From: Alphaproteobacteria bacterium
GTDB lineage: Bacteria; Pseudomonadota; Alphaproteobacteria; Caulobacterales; Caulobacteraceae
Assembly: GCA_018820275.1 (NCBI GenBank)
Contig: JAHJOO010000008.1
Span: 1-64,000, forward strand
Direction: 5' to 3'
DNA: 64,000 bases
In this document: positions 23,930 through 31,565 of the stretch, one piece after another
Layout of the letters: the number at the start of each line of letters is the position of its first letter
How positions within the stretch are numbered: the first letter of the stretch is position 1
The notes under the pieces: model-generated
The model's input: only the letters and a program-made list of their open reading frames with translations
Database searches by the model: none
What the model was told of the DNA's origin: nothing
Translations under genes and position numbers: made by a program

Positions 23930-25138
23930 ATGTCCCACACCCCATCCCCCGGTGACCGCCTGCACGGACTGGACGCCGTGCGCGCGATCGCCCTGCTGCT
24001 CGGCGTCGTCCTGCACGCCTCGCTGTCCTATTTCCCCACGCCGATCTGGCCCGTACCGGACGCCGAGACGTCCAGCGGCACCTATGTCGTGATGTTCGCC
24101 ATCCACCTGTTCCGCATGACGGCCTTCTTCGTCGTCGCCGGCCTGTTCGCGCAGATGCTGATGGCGCGGCGCGGCATGTGGGGCTTCGCGAAGAATCGGC
24201 TGGGCCGGATCGCCAACCCCCTGTTCGGCATGTGGTGGGTGGTCTTCCCCGCCGTGATCGCCGTGATCGTGTGGAAGGCCGCGCTCGACAACGGCGGCAC
24301 GATCCCGACCGACGGGCCGCCGCCGCCGCCGCTGGTACTGGAGACCCTGCCCCTGCTGCACCTGTGGTTCCTGTGGGTCCTGCTGGTCTTCTACGCGGCC
24401 GTGCTGATCCTGCGTCCCCTGGCGCGGCTGATCGACCGCGAGGGCCGCATCGCCGACCGGCTGGCGGGCTGGATGGTCGGCCCGTGGACACCGCTGATCC
24501 CCACCCTGCCGCTGGCGGCCGCGCTGGCCTACTATCCGAACTGGATCCCCTTCTTCGGCATCCCCACGCCCGACTACGGCTTCGTGCCCAACGTGCCCGC
24601 GCTGGTCGGCTTCGGCCTCGCCTTCGCGATGGGCTGGCTGCTGGCCCGCCGGCTGGACCTGCTGCCGCGGCTGGCGCGGCTGTGGCCCCTGTTCCTGATC
24701 GTCGGCGGCGCGACCGGCACGGCCGCCTTCCTGCTGGCCGGGGGCCTGACGCCCGCGATCGAGGTGCAGCTGGACATACCGATGCGTCTGACCCAGTCGT
24801 GGGTCACCGCCCTGGCGGTCTACAGCTCGGCCTTCGCCTTCATCGGCCTGTGCGTGGTCCTGTTCAGCCGCGCCAACGCGGTCGTCCGCTACCTCTCGGA
24901 CGCCTCCTACTGGACCTATCTGATCCACCTGCCGCTGGTCATGGTGGCCCAGGTTCTGGTGCTCGACCTCGCCATGCCGTGGGGGGCCAAGATGGCCATC
25001 GTCATGGTCTCGGTGACGGCCGTCTGCCTGATCACCTATGAGCTGCTGGTGCGGCACACCTTTGTCGGCAAGGCGCTGAACGGCCGCCGCGTGCCCTGGC
25101 GCAAGCCGGGCGCGGCCGCGCTCCGGCCCGCCGAATGA
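23930..25138 (+). CDS. Acyltransferase 3 family membrane protein
   Basis: A 402-residue polytopic protein with the acyltransferase 3 opening LHGLDAVRAIALLLGVVLHASL, which includes the conserved R and H, and about ten membrane spans. Such proteins O-acylate or O-succinylate sugars; the similarity seen is closest to glucan succinyltransferases (MdoC/OpgC type). The substrate is unknown. A strong GAGGAGGAGG ribosome site precedes the ATG. It is divergent from the ABC permease. Confidence 0.82.
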   Translation: MSHTPSPGDRLHGLDAVRAIALLLGVVLHASLSYFPTPIWPVPDAETSSGTYVVMFAIHLFRMTAFFVVAGLFAQMLMARRGMWGFAKNRLGRIANPLFGMWWVVFPAVIAVIVWKAALDNGGTIPTDGPPPPPLVLETLPLLHLWFLWVLLVFYAAVLILRPLARLIDREGRIADRLAGWMVGPWTPLIPTLPLAAALAYYPNWIPFFGIPTPDYGFVPNVPALVGFGLAFAMGWLLARRLDLLPRLARLWPLFLIVGGATGTAAFLLAGGLTPAIEVQLDIPMRLTQSWVTALAVYSSAFAFIGLCVVLFSRANAVVRYLSDASYWTYLIHLPLVMVAQVLVLDLAMPWGAKMAIVMVSVTAVCLITYELLVRHTFVGKALNGRRVPWRKPGAAALRPAE

Positions 25139-25150
25139 CTTGCCAAGCCC

Positions 25151-25183
25151 GACCGGCTCGTCCACCCGAAGGACGAGCCGGTC
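25151..25183. terminator. Perfect 13-bp stem-loop after the acyltransferase
   Basis: GACCGGCTCGTCC (25151-25163) and GGACGAGCCGGTC (25171-25183) pair perfectly around ACCCGAA, 12 bp after the stop codon at 25138. No T-tract follows, and the next gene starts 20 bp later on the same strand. It could be a terminator, an attenuating hairpin or an mRNA stabiliser. Confidence 0.5.
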
Positions 25184-25203
25184 CCCACCGCCAGAGTCGC
25201 CCC

Positions 25204-25842
25204 ATGCCCGCAACGCCCCGCCCGCATTCGCCCGAAGACGACCTCGCCTTCCTGCGCGCCATCGTGGAGGGGGGCGGCCGTCCGCCGATGACGCTGGCCG
25301 TCTGCTATCTGGCCGGCGGTCTGCTGTACGGTCTGCAGTGTCTGTTCCACGTCGGGCAGGCGACCGGTCTGATCCGCTGGCCGGACCTGGCCAATCTGGC
25401 CGTCGTCGTCGGCATCTCGGCGACCTTTCTGGCGATCCTGACCTGGGCGATCCTGCGGGACCGCAAGGACGGCGGCGCCCACCGCGGGCCGACGGCCAGC
25501 CGCACGCTCAGCGCGGCCTTCAGCGCCACCGGCATGGCCAATCTGGCCGTCATCATCGTCTTCGGCGTGGGCGCCTGGCGTGACGGCGACTTCGCCATCT
25601 GGCTGTACTACGCCTCGATCGTCTTCGCGCTTCAGGCCGCGGCCTGGTTCGTGGCGTGGACGCTGAAGAAGAAGGGCTGGATGCTGGCCACGGCGCTGGG
25701 CGGCTGGGTCACGGCCGTGGCCCTGGGCGTCACGGTGCGCGAGCCGATGATCTATCTGGGCATCTGCACGATCGCCCTGTTCCTGCTGTTCGCCCTGCCC
25801 GGCTGGATCCTGTTCAACGACGCCCGATCGAAGCCGGCCTGA
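25204..25842 (+). CDS. Membrane protein of unknown function, partner of the next regulator
   Basis: A 212-residue protein with about six membrane spans (for example MTLAVCYLAGGLLYGLQCLF and ICTIALFLLFALPGWILF) and no other domain I recognise. I prefer the ATG at 25204 (MPATPRPHSPEDD) to the track start at 25135, which lies in the upstream hairpin. The next gene begins 3 bp after its stop and encodes a winged-helix regulator; this pairing of a small membrane protein with an HTH_34-type regulator is known from other proteobacteria, but the function is not. Confidence 0.7.
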   Translation: MPATPRPHSPEDDLAFLRAIVEGGGRPPMTLAVCYLAGGLLYGLQCLFHVGQATGLIRWPDLANLAVVVGISATFLAILTWAILRDRKDGGAHRGPTASRTLSAAFSATGMANLAVIIVFGVGAWRDGDFAIWLYYASIVFALQAAAWFVAWTLKKKGWMLATALGGWVTAVALGVTVREPMIYLGICTIALFLLFALPGWILFNDARSKPA

Positions 25843-25844
25843 GC

Positions 25845-26147
25845 ATGGGACTGCACGATCTCGGCCGCATCGACGAGGTCATCCACGGCCGCATGCGGCT
25901 GGGGATCATGGTCTATCTGGCCGACGCCGAGGCCGCCGACTTCACCGAGTTGAAGACCGTGCTGGAGGCGACCCAGGGCAATCTGTCGGTCCATCTGAAG
26001 AAGCTGGAGGAGGCCGGCTACGTCGCCATCGCCAAGAGCTTCAAGGACAACAAGCCCCTGACCCGGGCCTCCATCACCCCCGCCGGGCGCAAGGCCTTCG
26101 CGGCCTACCTGGAAGCGCTGGGCCGCCTGATCGGGGGGCGCGGCTGA
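25845..26147 (+). CDS. Winged-helix transcriptional regulator (HTH_34 type)
   Basis: A 100-residue single winged-helix domain. RMRLGIMVYLADAEAADFTELKTV leads into the recognition-helix region ATQGNLSVHLKKLEEAGYVAI, then a wing and the C-terminal TRASITPAGRKAFAAYLEAL. The pattern matches the PF13601 group related to MarR/ArsR regulators. It probably controls its own operon with the upstream membrane protein. Its stop overlaps the start of the YdeI gene (TGATG). Confidence 0.82.
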   Translation: MGLHDLGRIDEVIHGRMRLGIMVYLADAEAADFTELKTVLEATQGNLSVHLKKLEEAGYVAIAKSFKDNKPLTRASITPAGRKAFAAYLEALGRLIGGRG

Positions 26148-26746
26148 TGGCGCCGATGGTCGTCGACCCCGCGCGCGTGCGCCCGTTCGAGGACTTCCAG
26201 GCCTTTCACGACTGGCTGGCGGCGAACCACGACCGCGAGACCGAAATCTGGGTCAAGATCCACAAGAAGGGCTCGGGCCTGAGGTCGATCGACTGGAGCG
26301 GGGCGGTCGACGCGGCGCTGTGCTGGGGCTGGATCGACGGCCTGAAGAAGAGCTTCGACGACACCAGCTTCCTGCAGCGGTTCACGCCGCGAAAGCCCAA
26401 GAGCAGCTGGTCGCAGATCAACGTCGACAAGGTCGCTGTCCTGACCGCGGCCGGCCACATGCGGCCGCAAGGGCTGACCCACGTCGAGGCCGCGAAGGCC
26501 GACGGCCGCTGGGACGCCGCCTATCGCGTCAGGGACGCCGAAATGCCCGCCGACCTCCAGGCCGCCATCGACGCCGACCCCAAGGCGCGCGCCGCCTTCG
26601 CCACCCTGACGGCCCAGAACCGCTTCGCCCTGATCTTTCGCACCACGCAGATGAAGACCGGGGCCGGCCGGGCCAGAAAGATCGCCGACCTCACCGCCAT
26701 GCTCGCGCGCGGCGAGACGCCCCATCCGCAGAAGGCGAAACCATGA
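26147..26746 (+). CDS. YdeI/OmpD-associated family protein
   Basis: A 199-residue cytoplasmic protein with the family segments FHDWLAANHDRETEIWVKIHKKG, DAALCWGWIDGLKKSFDDTSFLQRFTPRKP and SSWSQINVDKV. Members have been linked to bacteriocin or antimicrobial peptide tolerance, but the mechanism is not known. The start overlaps the preceding regulator stop and the end overlaps folP by ATGA, so four genes in a row are translationally linked. Confidence 0.85.
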   Translation: MAPMVVDPARVRPFEDFQAFHDWLAANHDRETEIWVKIHKKGSGLRSIDWSGAVDAALCWGWIDGLKKSFDDTSFLQRFTPRKPKSSWSQINVDKVAVLTAAGHMRPQGLTHVEAAKADGRWDAAYRVRDAEMPADLQAAIDADPKARAAFATLTAQNRFALIFRTTQMKTGAGRARKIADLTAMLARGETPHPQKAKP

Positions 26747-27549
26747 CCCCCCGCGTCATGGGCATCGTCAACGTCACGCCGGACAGCTTCTCCGATGGCG
26801 GGCGCCTGTCCTCCGTCGAGGCGGCGGTCGCGCACGGGCTGCGGCTGGTCGAACAGGGCGCCGACCTGCTGGACGTCGGCGGCGAGAGCACGCGGCCGGG
26901 TGCCGAGCCGGTCTCCGAGGCCGACGAGATCGCCCGCGTCGCGCCCGTCGTCGCCGGACTGCGCGCGGCCTGGGACGGCCCCATCAGCGTCGACACCATG
27001 AAGCCCGCCGTCGCCCGCGCGGCGGTCGCGGCCGGGGCGACGATGTGGAACGACGTCACGGCCCTGACCTTCTCGCCCGACGCCCCGGCGGTCGCCGCCG
27101 ACCTGGGCTGCGAGGTGGTGTTGATGCACATGCAGGGGGCCCCGCAGACCATGCAGACCGATCCCCGCTACGACGACGTGGTGGCCGAGGTCCGCGACGC
27201 CCTGCTGGCCCGCGCCGGGGCGACGATGGCGGCGGGCGTTGCGCGCGACCGCATCTGGCTGGACCCCGGCATCGGCTTCGGCAAGACGGCGGCGCACAAC
27301 CTGGCCCTCACCGCCCGTCTCGACGCCCTGGCCGCCACCGGCTTCCCTGTGCTGTACGGCGCCAGCCGCAAGCGCACGATCCAGTCCGTCGACCCGACCG
27401 CGACCGACCCCGGCGACCGTCTGGGCGGCAGTCTGGCGCTGGCGCTGGAGGCGGCCCGCAACGGCGCGGCCATCGTCCGCGTCCACGACGTCCGCGAGAC
27501 GGTTCAGGCGCTGAAGGTTCAGGCGGCGCTCACCAGATCCTCCCCCTGA
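26743..27549 (+). CDS. folP: Dihydropteroate synthase
   Basis: A 268-residue TIM-barrel enzyme joining p-aminobenzoate to dihydropterin diphosphate in folate synthesis. Motifs are GIVNVTPDSFSDGG, DVGGESTRPGA, DPGIGFGKTAAHN and the C-terminal GASRKR; these hold the pterin and pABA sites. It is the intact, normal-length form. The last codons (SSP and stop) are supplied by an intergenic palindromic element, so the natural C-terminus may have been altered by element insertion. Confidence 0.95.
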   Translation: MTPRVMGIVNVTPDSFSDGGRLSSVEAAVAHGLRLVEQGADLLDVGGESTRPGAEPVSEADEIARVAPVVAGLRAAWDGPISVDTMKPAVARAAVAAGATMWNDVTALTFSPDAPAVAADLGCEVVLMHMQGAPQTMQTDPRYDDVVAEVRDALLARAGATMAAGVARDRIWLDPGIGFGKTAAHNLALTARLDALAATGFPVLYGASRKRTIQSVDPTATDPGDRLGGSLALALEAARNGAAIVRVHDVRETVQALKVQAALTRSSP

Positions 27550-27675
27550 GCGCAGCGAAAGGGGGAGGGGGACCGCGAAGCGGTGGAGGGGGCGAACCCC
27601 GAGCGCCGGCGGATGCGGTCGCCCCCTTCACCATGCTGCGCATGGTCCCCCTCCCCCGCTGGCGCGGGGGAGGAT
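27537..27675. repeat. Intergenic palindromic element, copy 1
   Basis: About 139 bp with mirrored ends ATCCTCCCCC and GGGGGAGGAT and inner hairpins. It shares GGGGGACCATGCGCAGCATG, on the minus strand, with the copy at 45821. The left end carries the folP stop codon, and the right end is followed by TTTTT, 4 bp before the 3' end of the convergent VOC gene, so it could act as a bidirectional terminator. Confidence 0.75.
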
Positions 27676-27678
27676 TTT

Positions 27679-28059
27679 TCAGGGGCAGTTGATCTGCCAC
27701 GACGGGCCGTAGCGGTCCTTCACCCAGGCGAACCGCGTCGAGAAGCCATAGGCGCCGGGCAGCATAAGCAGGGCGCCGCCATCGGTCGCCATCGCGTGGG
27801 CGATCTGGTCGACCTGCGCCTCCGTCTCGACCGTCAGGAAGATCGAATTGGACGGCGTGAAGTCGAAGTCATGCACCGGCGGGCTGTCGTTGGCGATGAT
27901 CTCGAGCCCGGACACGGACAGCCGGGCCATGGCCACCGTGCCGTCGGGCTTCTTGTCCATGGCCACGATCCGGGCGCCGGGAAGGGCGGCGGCGTAGGCG
28001 GTCAGCGCCTGCTCGCACTTGCCCTGAAACATCAGAAAGGGAGCGGCGGCGGTGATCAT
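27679..28059 (-). CDS. VOC family protein, PhnB-like
   Basis: A 126-residue protein with the PhnB-type glyoxalase fold: PFLMFQGKCEQALTAYAAAL, ARLSVSGLEIIANDSP and FAWVKDRYGPSWQINCP at the end. PhnB-type proteins are small dimers with unknown substrates. The ATG at 28059 overlaps the stop of the DUF1579 gene (ATGA), so it is the last gene of a five-gene operon headed by the ArsR-type regulator. The track start (28101) is too long. Confidence 0.85.
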   Translation of the reverse strand: MITAAAPFLMFQGKCEQALTAYAAALPGARIVAMDKKPDGTVAMARLSVSGLEIIANDSPPVHDFDFTPSNSIFLTVETEAQVDQIAHAMATDGGALLMLPGAYGFSTRFAWVKDRYGPSWQINCP

Positions 28060-28481
28060 GGGTCTCTCCGTCGATAGGTGGTCCGGCTGAAGTCCTGCCA
28101 CGACCCGTCGGCCGCCTTGACCCGACCGATCGAGCGCCGCTCGTCCGGCGAGACGATCTCGAACACGTCGACGTAGTCCGTCTCCGGTCCCTGGCCGGTC
28201 ATGTCGGGCCCGCGGCTGTACAGATGCAGGGCGCCGTCCGCCTCCACCGCCCCGTCATAGGTCCAGAGCTGCGCGTGCTCCCAGTGAACGAAGTCGCCGG
28301 TCACGCGGCCGGTCGCGGGATCGGGCGCCAGCTGGAAGCGATAGCCCTCGCCCTCGATCACGATCCAGGCGCCGCGTCGCACGACGCTTTCGACGCCCGT
28401 CCGCACCTGGGCCGGATCGTCGGGCACGGACCGCCCCTCCAGAACCCACTCGCCCACCATCTGGTCCAGCCAGTCGCTCAT
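28056..28481 (-). CDS. DUF1579-like protein
   Basis: A 141-residue soluble protein. WLDQMVGEWVLEGRS at the N-terminus, a lipocalin-like run of strands (AWIVIEGEGYRFQLAPD, ALHLYSRGPDMTGQG) and GSWQDFSRTTYRR at the end match the DUF1579-type proteins, which adopt a calycin-like barrel. Function unknown. It overlaps both neighbours by 4 bp (ATGA) and is part of the ArsR-SRPBCC operon. Confidence 0.75.
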   Translation of the reverse strand: MSDWLDQMVGEWVLEGRSVPDDPAQVRTGVESVVRRGAWIVIEGEGYRFQLAPDPATGRVTGDFVHWEHAQLWTYDGAVEADGALHLYSRGPDMTGQGPETDYVDVFEIVSPDERRSIGRVKAADGSWQDFSRTTYRRRDP

Positions 28482-28948
28482 GCCGCGTCCTCCCGCACAC
28501 CGACGGCCGCCTCGAACGGACGTCCCTCGCCGCTCTCGAGGTAGGGGACGAGGCTGTGCGCCAGGAACTGCTCCCAGCCCTGGGTGCACGCATCGTGGCA
28601 GCCGAGCATCGGCGTCAGACCGATATGCGTGACGTCGATCAAGGTCGCGTCCCGCTCCGGCCTCAGGGTCCAGCGCACCTGCGTGCCGTCCCACTCCGAT
28701 CGACGGTCAAGTCCGGCCAGGTCGAGATGGCTGGCGACGCACTGCCAGGTCACGCCGGCGTTCGGCTCCATCTCGACGACCCGGAACGTCTTGAAGGTCG
28801 CGTCGAAGCGGACCGTGAACTCCGCGCCCACCGCATCCGCCCGCCCCTCGAACTCCCGCGACCACCAGTGGTCGATGGACCGGGTCAGCGCGGCGAAGGC
28901 GTCCGCCGACGAACAGGCGACCCGGACAGTGTGGGCGAAGTCGGTCAT
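28478..28948 (-). CDS. SRPBCC (AHSA1-like) protein
   Basis: A 156-residue START/Bet v1-like protein. It opens with FAHTVRVACSSADAFAALTRSIDHWWSREFEG, typical of AHSA1-like proteins, and continues through DATFKTFRVVEMEPNAGVTW and EWDGTQVRWTLRPERDATLIDVTHIGL. The C-terminal helix would close a hydrophobic cavity. The ligand is not known. The second SRPBCC gene of the operon lies 15 bp upstream and encodes a divergent paralogue. Confidence 0.82.
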   Translation of the reverse strand: MTDFAHTVRVACSSADAFAALTRSIDHWWSREFEGRADAVGAEFTVRFDATFKTFRVVEMEPNAGVTWQCVASHLDLAGLDRRSEWDGTQVRWTLRPERDATLIDVTHIGLTPMLGCHDACTQGWEQFLAHSLVPYLESGEGRPFEAAVGVREDAA

Positions 28949-28963
28949 CTTTGGCTCTCCTGT

Positions 28964-29566
28964 TCAGTTCGCGACCGCGGTCGTCGTCCAGTCGTTGGAA
29001 TATTCGCCCCCGGCCTCGGCCTGCCCGATCCGCTCGGCATAGGCGTCGCGCAGGGCGAACCAGCGATCCCAGTCCCAGGCGTGGCGGGTCAGGGCGCAGG
29101 CGTCGTCCAGCCCCTCCATGTGGTGGTGCCAGCCGGCGAGCACGTTGCGGCGCGCGTCGGTCCAGCTTTCGGGCACGCGGTGCTCCAGCCGCAGCAGCGT
29201 GCCGTCGCCGTCGGGCGTCAGGGTCCAGACGACGATCGAGTCCGGATTGCCGCCAAAGGTGTGCTCGAACCGGGTGAAGGGCCGCGCCACCAACACCTCG
29301 TTGTGCTGCATCCGCCGCTCCGGCACGTCGGGCATGAATTCGTGGTCCGGCTGGCGGAAATGCAGGTCCATGCGGCCGCCCGGTTCGGCGTCGATCCTCG
29401 CCTCGGCCAGCCAGCAGGCCAGCCCCTCCGGCGTCGTCAGCGCCCGCCACACCCGCTCCGGCGAATGGCGCAGGCGGCGCTCGAAGCGAATCTCCCAACC
29501 GCCCGTGATGCGGCTCAGCTCGCCGGCGTCGGCGCCCAGCGTCACACGGTCCGTGACTTCGGTCAT
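28964..29566 (-). CDS. SRPBCC (AHSA1-like) protein
   Basis: A 200-residue SRPBCC protein: ITGGWEIRFERRLRHSPERVWRALTTPEGLACWLAE at the N-terminus, then NEVLVARPFTRFEHTFGG and HHHMEGLDDACA. The first motif is the AHSA1 pattern. Its ATG overlaps the stop of the ArsR-type regulator (ATGA). Regulators of this subtype commonly control a neighbouring SRPBCC gene, and a shared response to a small hydrophobic ligand is inferred. Confidence 0.85.
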   Translation of the reverse strand: MTEVTDRVTLGADAGELSRITGGWEIRFERRLRHSPERVWRALTTPEGLACWLAEARIDAEPGGRMDLHFRQPDHEFMPDVPERRMQHNEVLVARPFTRFEHTFGGNPDSIVVWTLTPDGDGTLLRLEHRVPESWTDARRNVLAGWHHHMEGLDDACALTRHAWDWDRWFALRDAYAERIGQAEAGGEYSNDWTTTAVAN

Positions 29567-29883
29567 TGCGGAAACTCCCTGTCCAGATGGGCTTCCAGCG
29601 CGTCCAGCCGGGCGCCCCAGAAGCGGCGATAGGTCTCCAGCCAGGCGTCCAGCTCGGCCAGCGGCCGCGGATCGAGGCTGTACAGTCGGCGCGTGCCATC
29701 CTTGCGCACGGTCACCAGACCCGCCGCCTTCAGCACCCCCAGGTGCTTGGAGACCGTCGGCTGGGCGATCGGCAGGGCGCGCACGAAGTCGCCCGCCGGC
29801 CGCTCTCCGGACGCCAGCATGTCCAGCATCGCCAGGCGGTTCGGTTCGGCCAGGGCCTGAAGGGCGGCGGGGTTCATGCGCAT
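29563..29883 (-). CDS. ArsR family transcriptional regulator
   Basis: A 106-residue winged-helix repressor. LAEPNRLAMLDMLASGERPAGDFVRALPIAQPTVSKHLGVLKAAGLV includes the recognition helix PTVSKHLGVL. There is no metal-binding Cys pair, so it belongs to the metal-independent SRPBCC-linked ArsR group. Two in-frame ATGs (29883 and 29877) are possible starts. It heads an operon of five overlapping genes and faces a palindromic operator in the divergent promoter. Confidence 0.88.
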   Translation of the reverse strand: MRMNPAALQALAEPNRLAMLDMLASGERPAGDFVRALPIAQPTVSKHLGVLKAAGLVTVRKDGTRRLYSLDPRPLAELDAWLETYRRFWGARLDALEAHLDREFPQ

Positions 29884-29892
29884 CACCGTACA

Positions 29893-29916
29893 GCAATATT
29901 GCCATATCGCAATACG
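29893..29916. promoter_or_regulatory. Candidate ArsR operator in a divergent promoter
   Basis: GCAATATTGC (29893-29902) is a perfect 10-bp palindrome. It overlaps TATTGC-CATATC-GCAATA (29897-29914), a second perfect inverted repeat. The AT-rich site lies 10 bp upstream of the regulator start and 43 bp upstream of the DUF486 gene. It would allow the regulator to repress its own operon and perhaps the divergent gene. Confidence 0.7.
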
Positions 29917-29958
29917 TCTGCGCTTGCCGAAGCTCCCGCCCTGCGGCAATGGCGATCC

Positions 29959-30312
29959 ATGAGCATTCCGCACGTCGCGCCGATCCTGCTGCTGGTCGTG
30001 TCGAACGTCTTCATGACCTTCGCCTGGTACGGCCATCTGAAGGTCGACAGCCGCCCGCTGTGGATCCTGGTGTTGGTCAGCTGGGGCATCGCGTTCTTCG
30101 AGTACTGGTTCGCCGTGCCCGCCAATCGCATCGGCCATCAGGTCTATTCGGCGGCCGAGCTGAAGACGATGCAGGAGGTGATCACCCTGATCGTGTTCGC
30201 CGCCTTCTCGGTGCTGTGGTTGGGCGAGAAGCTGACCTGGAACCACGCCGTCGGTTTCGCCTTCATCGCCGCCGGCGCCTGGTTCGTGTTCCGGGCCCCG
30301 ATACCGGGCTGA
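29959..30312 (+). CDS. DUF486 family small membrane protein (DMT fold)
   Basis: A 117-residue protein with four membrane spans: PILLLVVSNVFMTFAWYGHL, PLWILVLVSWGIAFFEYWFAVPANRIG, and two further helices ending IAAGAWFVFRAP. The pattern FEYWFAVPANRIG is the DUF486 signature; the family is related to the drug/metabolite transporters. The substrate is not known. It is divergent from the ArsR operon and may share its operator. Confidence 0.85.
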   Translation: MSIPHVAPILLLVVSNVFMTFAWYGHLKVDSRPLWILVLVSWGIAFFEYWFAVPANRIGHQVYSAAELKTMQEVITLIVFAAFSVLWLGEKLTWNHAVGFAFIAAGAWFVFRAPIPG

Positions 30313-30350
30313 GGCTTGCCCGGAGGGTCGGCTTGTCCCATCTGGGCCGG

Positions 30351-30677
30351 ATGAACCCCTGGCTCTCCCTGATCATCGCCGGCCTGCTGGAAGTGGCCTG
30401 GGCCTCCGGCTTCAAATTCGTCGGGCCGCAGCGGCCGGTCACCTCGCTGGCCGTCGGCGTGGCGATGATCGCCAGCTTCTGGTTCCTGTGGCTGGCGACG
30501 CAGAAGCTGCCGATCGGCACCGCCTACGCCATCTGGACCGGCATCGGCGCGGTCGGCGCGGCCAGCGTCGGCATGCTGGCCTATGGCGAGCCGGCGACGG
30601 CGCTGCGCATCGTCTGCATCGTCCTGATCGTCGCCGGCATCATCGGGCTGAAGCTGTTCTCCGGCGCCCCGGCGTGA
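30351..30677 (+). CDS. sugE: Small multidrug resistance transporter, SugE/Gdx type
   Basis: A 108-residue four-helix transporter. GLLEVAWASGFKFVG carries the essential membrane Glu, and LPIGTAYAIWTGIGAVGAASVG is the SMR core. The spacing and sequence are nearer SugE/Gdx, which exports guanidinium, than EmrE. I saw no guanidine riboswitch in the 38 bp upstream. A GTG start for thiD overlaps its stop codon. Confidence 0.85.
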   Translation: MNPWLSLIIAGLLEVAWASGFKFVGPQRPVTSLAVGVAMIASFWFLWLATQKLPIGTAYAIWTGIGAVGAASVGMLAYGEPATALRIVCIVLIVAGIIGLKLFSGAPA

Positions 30678-31525
30678 CGGGCGCTGAAGCAGCGAGCGCC
30701 CGCGGCGCGAGCGATAGCGCCTCAAAGGGGAGGGTCCTCGTCATCGCCGGCTCGGACTCCGGCGGGGGCGCCGGCCTGCAGGGCGACATCAAGGCCATCA
30801 CCCTGCTCGGCGGGTTCGCCGCCACCGCCGTCACCGCCATCACGGTCCAGAACACGCTCGGCGTCCACGCCGTGCACCCCCTGCCGATCGAGCTGATCGC
30901 CGCCCAGGCCGACGCCGTGCTGGACGACATCGGCGCGGACGCGGTGAAGACCGGCATGCTGGGCTCCGTCACCGTGGTCGAGACCGTCGCCGCCATCCTC
31001 GACCGCGCCGGGGCCCCCGCCGTGGTCGACCCCGTCATGGTGGCCAAGGGCGGTCACCCCCTGCTGCCGCTCGAGGCGGTGGAGGCGGTGAAGGCCCTGA
31101 TGGTCCCCCGCGCCGCCCTGCTGACCCCCAATGCGCCCGAGGCCGAGGCCCTGACGGGGATCGCGGTGCGCGACCTCGACGGCCAGCGCCGCGCCGGCGA
31201 GGCCATCCTGGCCATGGGCGCCCGGGCCGTCCTGATGAAGGGCGGCCACGTACCCGGGGCGACCGTCGTCGACCTTCTGCTGACCCCATCCGGCGAGACC
31301 CTGCTGGAAGGCGAGCGGGTCGAGACGCGCCACACCCACGGCACCGGCTGCACCCTGGCCAGCGCTTGCGCCGCCGGCCTGGCGCGCGGCCTGCCGCTCG
31401 AGGTCGCGGTGGCCGAAGCCTGGGCCTACGTGGCCGAGGCCATCCGCCGCGCGCCCGGTCTGGGCGGAGGCCACGGCCCGCTGGACCACGGCTGGCCCGT
31501 GCGGGACCGGCTGGACAAACGCTGA
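30674..31525 (+). CDS. thiD: Bifunctional hydroxymethylpyrimidine kinase / phosphomethylpyrimidine kinase
   Basis: A 283-residue ribokinase-fold enzyme phosphorylating HMP to HMP-PP for thiamine synthesis. LVIAGSDSGGGAGLQGDIKA is the substrate-binding segment; VDPVMVAKGG and HTHGTGCTLASACAA hold the anion hole and base. The likely start is GTG 30674, overlapping the sugE TGA, giving about 22 extra N-terminal residues before the conserved fold. No TPP riboswitch is apparent, which suits its position as the second gene of a transcript. Confidence 0.9.
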   Translation: MTGAEAASARGASDSASKGRVLVIAGSDSGGGAGLQGDIKAITLLGGFAATAVTAITVQNTLGVHAVHPLPIELIAAQADAVLDDIGADAVKTGMLGSVTVVETVAAILDRAGAPAVVDPVMVAKGGHPLLPLEAVEAVKALMVPRAALLTPNAPEAEALTGIAVRDLDGQRRAGEAILAMGARAVLMKGGHVPGATVVDLLLTPSGETLLEGERVETRHTHGTGCTLASACAAGLARGLPLEVAVAEAWAYVAEAIRRAPGLGGGHGPLDHGWPVRDRLDKR

Positions 31526-31565
31526 GTTCGGGCGGAGCGTGGCGGTTCCTCGGGAGGGACCTGTC

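Noticed and set aside
30313-30350. Guanidine riboswitch before the SugE-type gene
   Set aside because: The 38-bp gap lacks the paired ACGR-loop hairpins of guanidine-II and is too short for guanidine-I.
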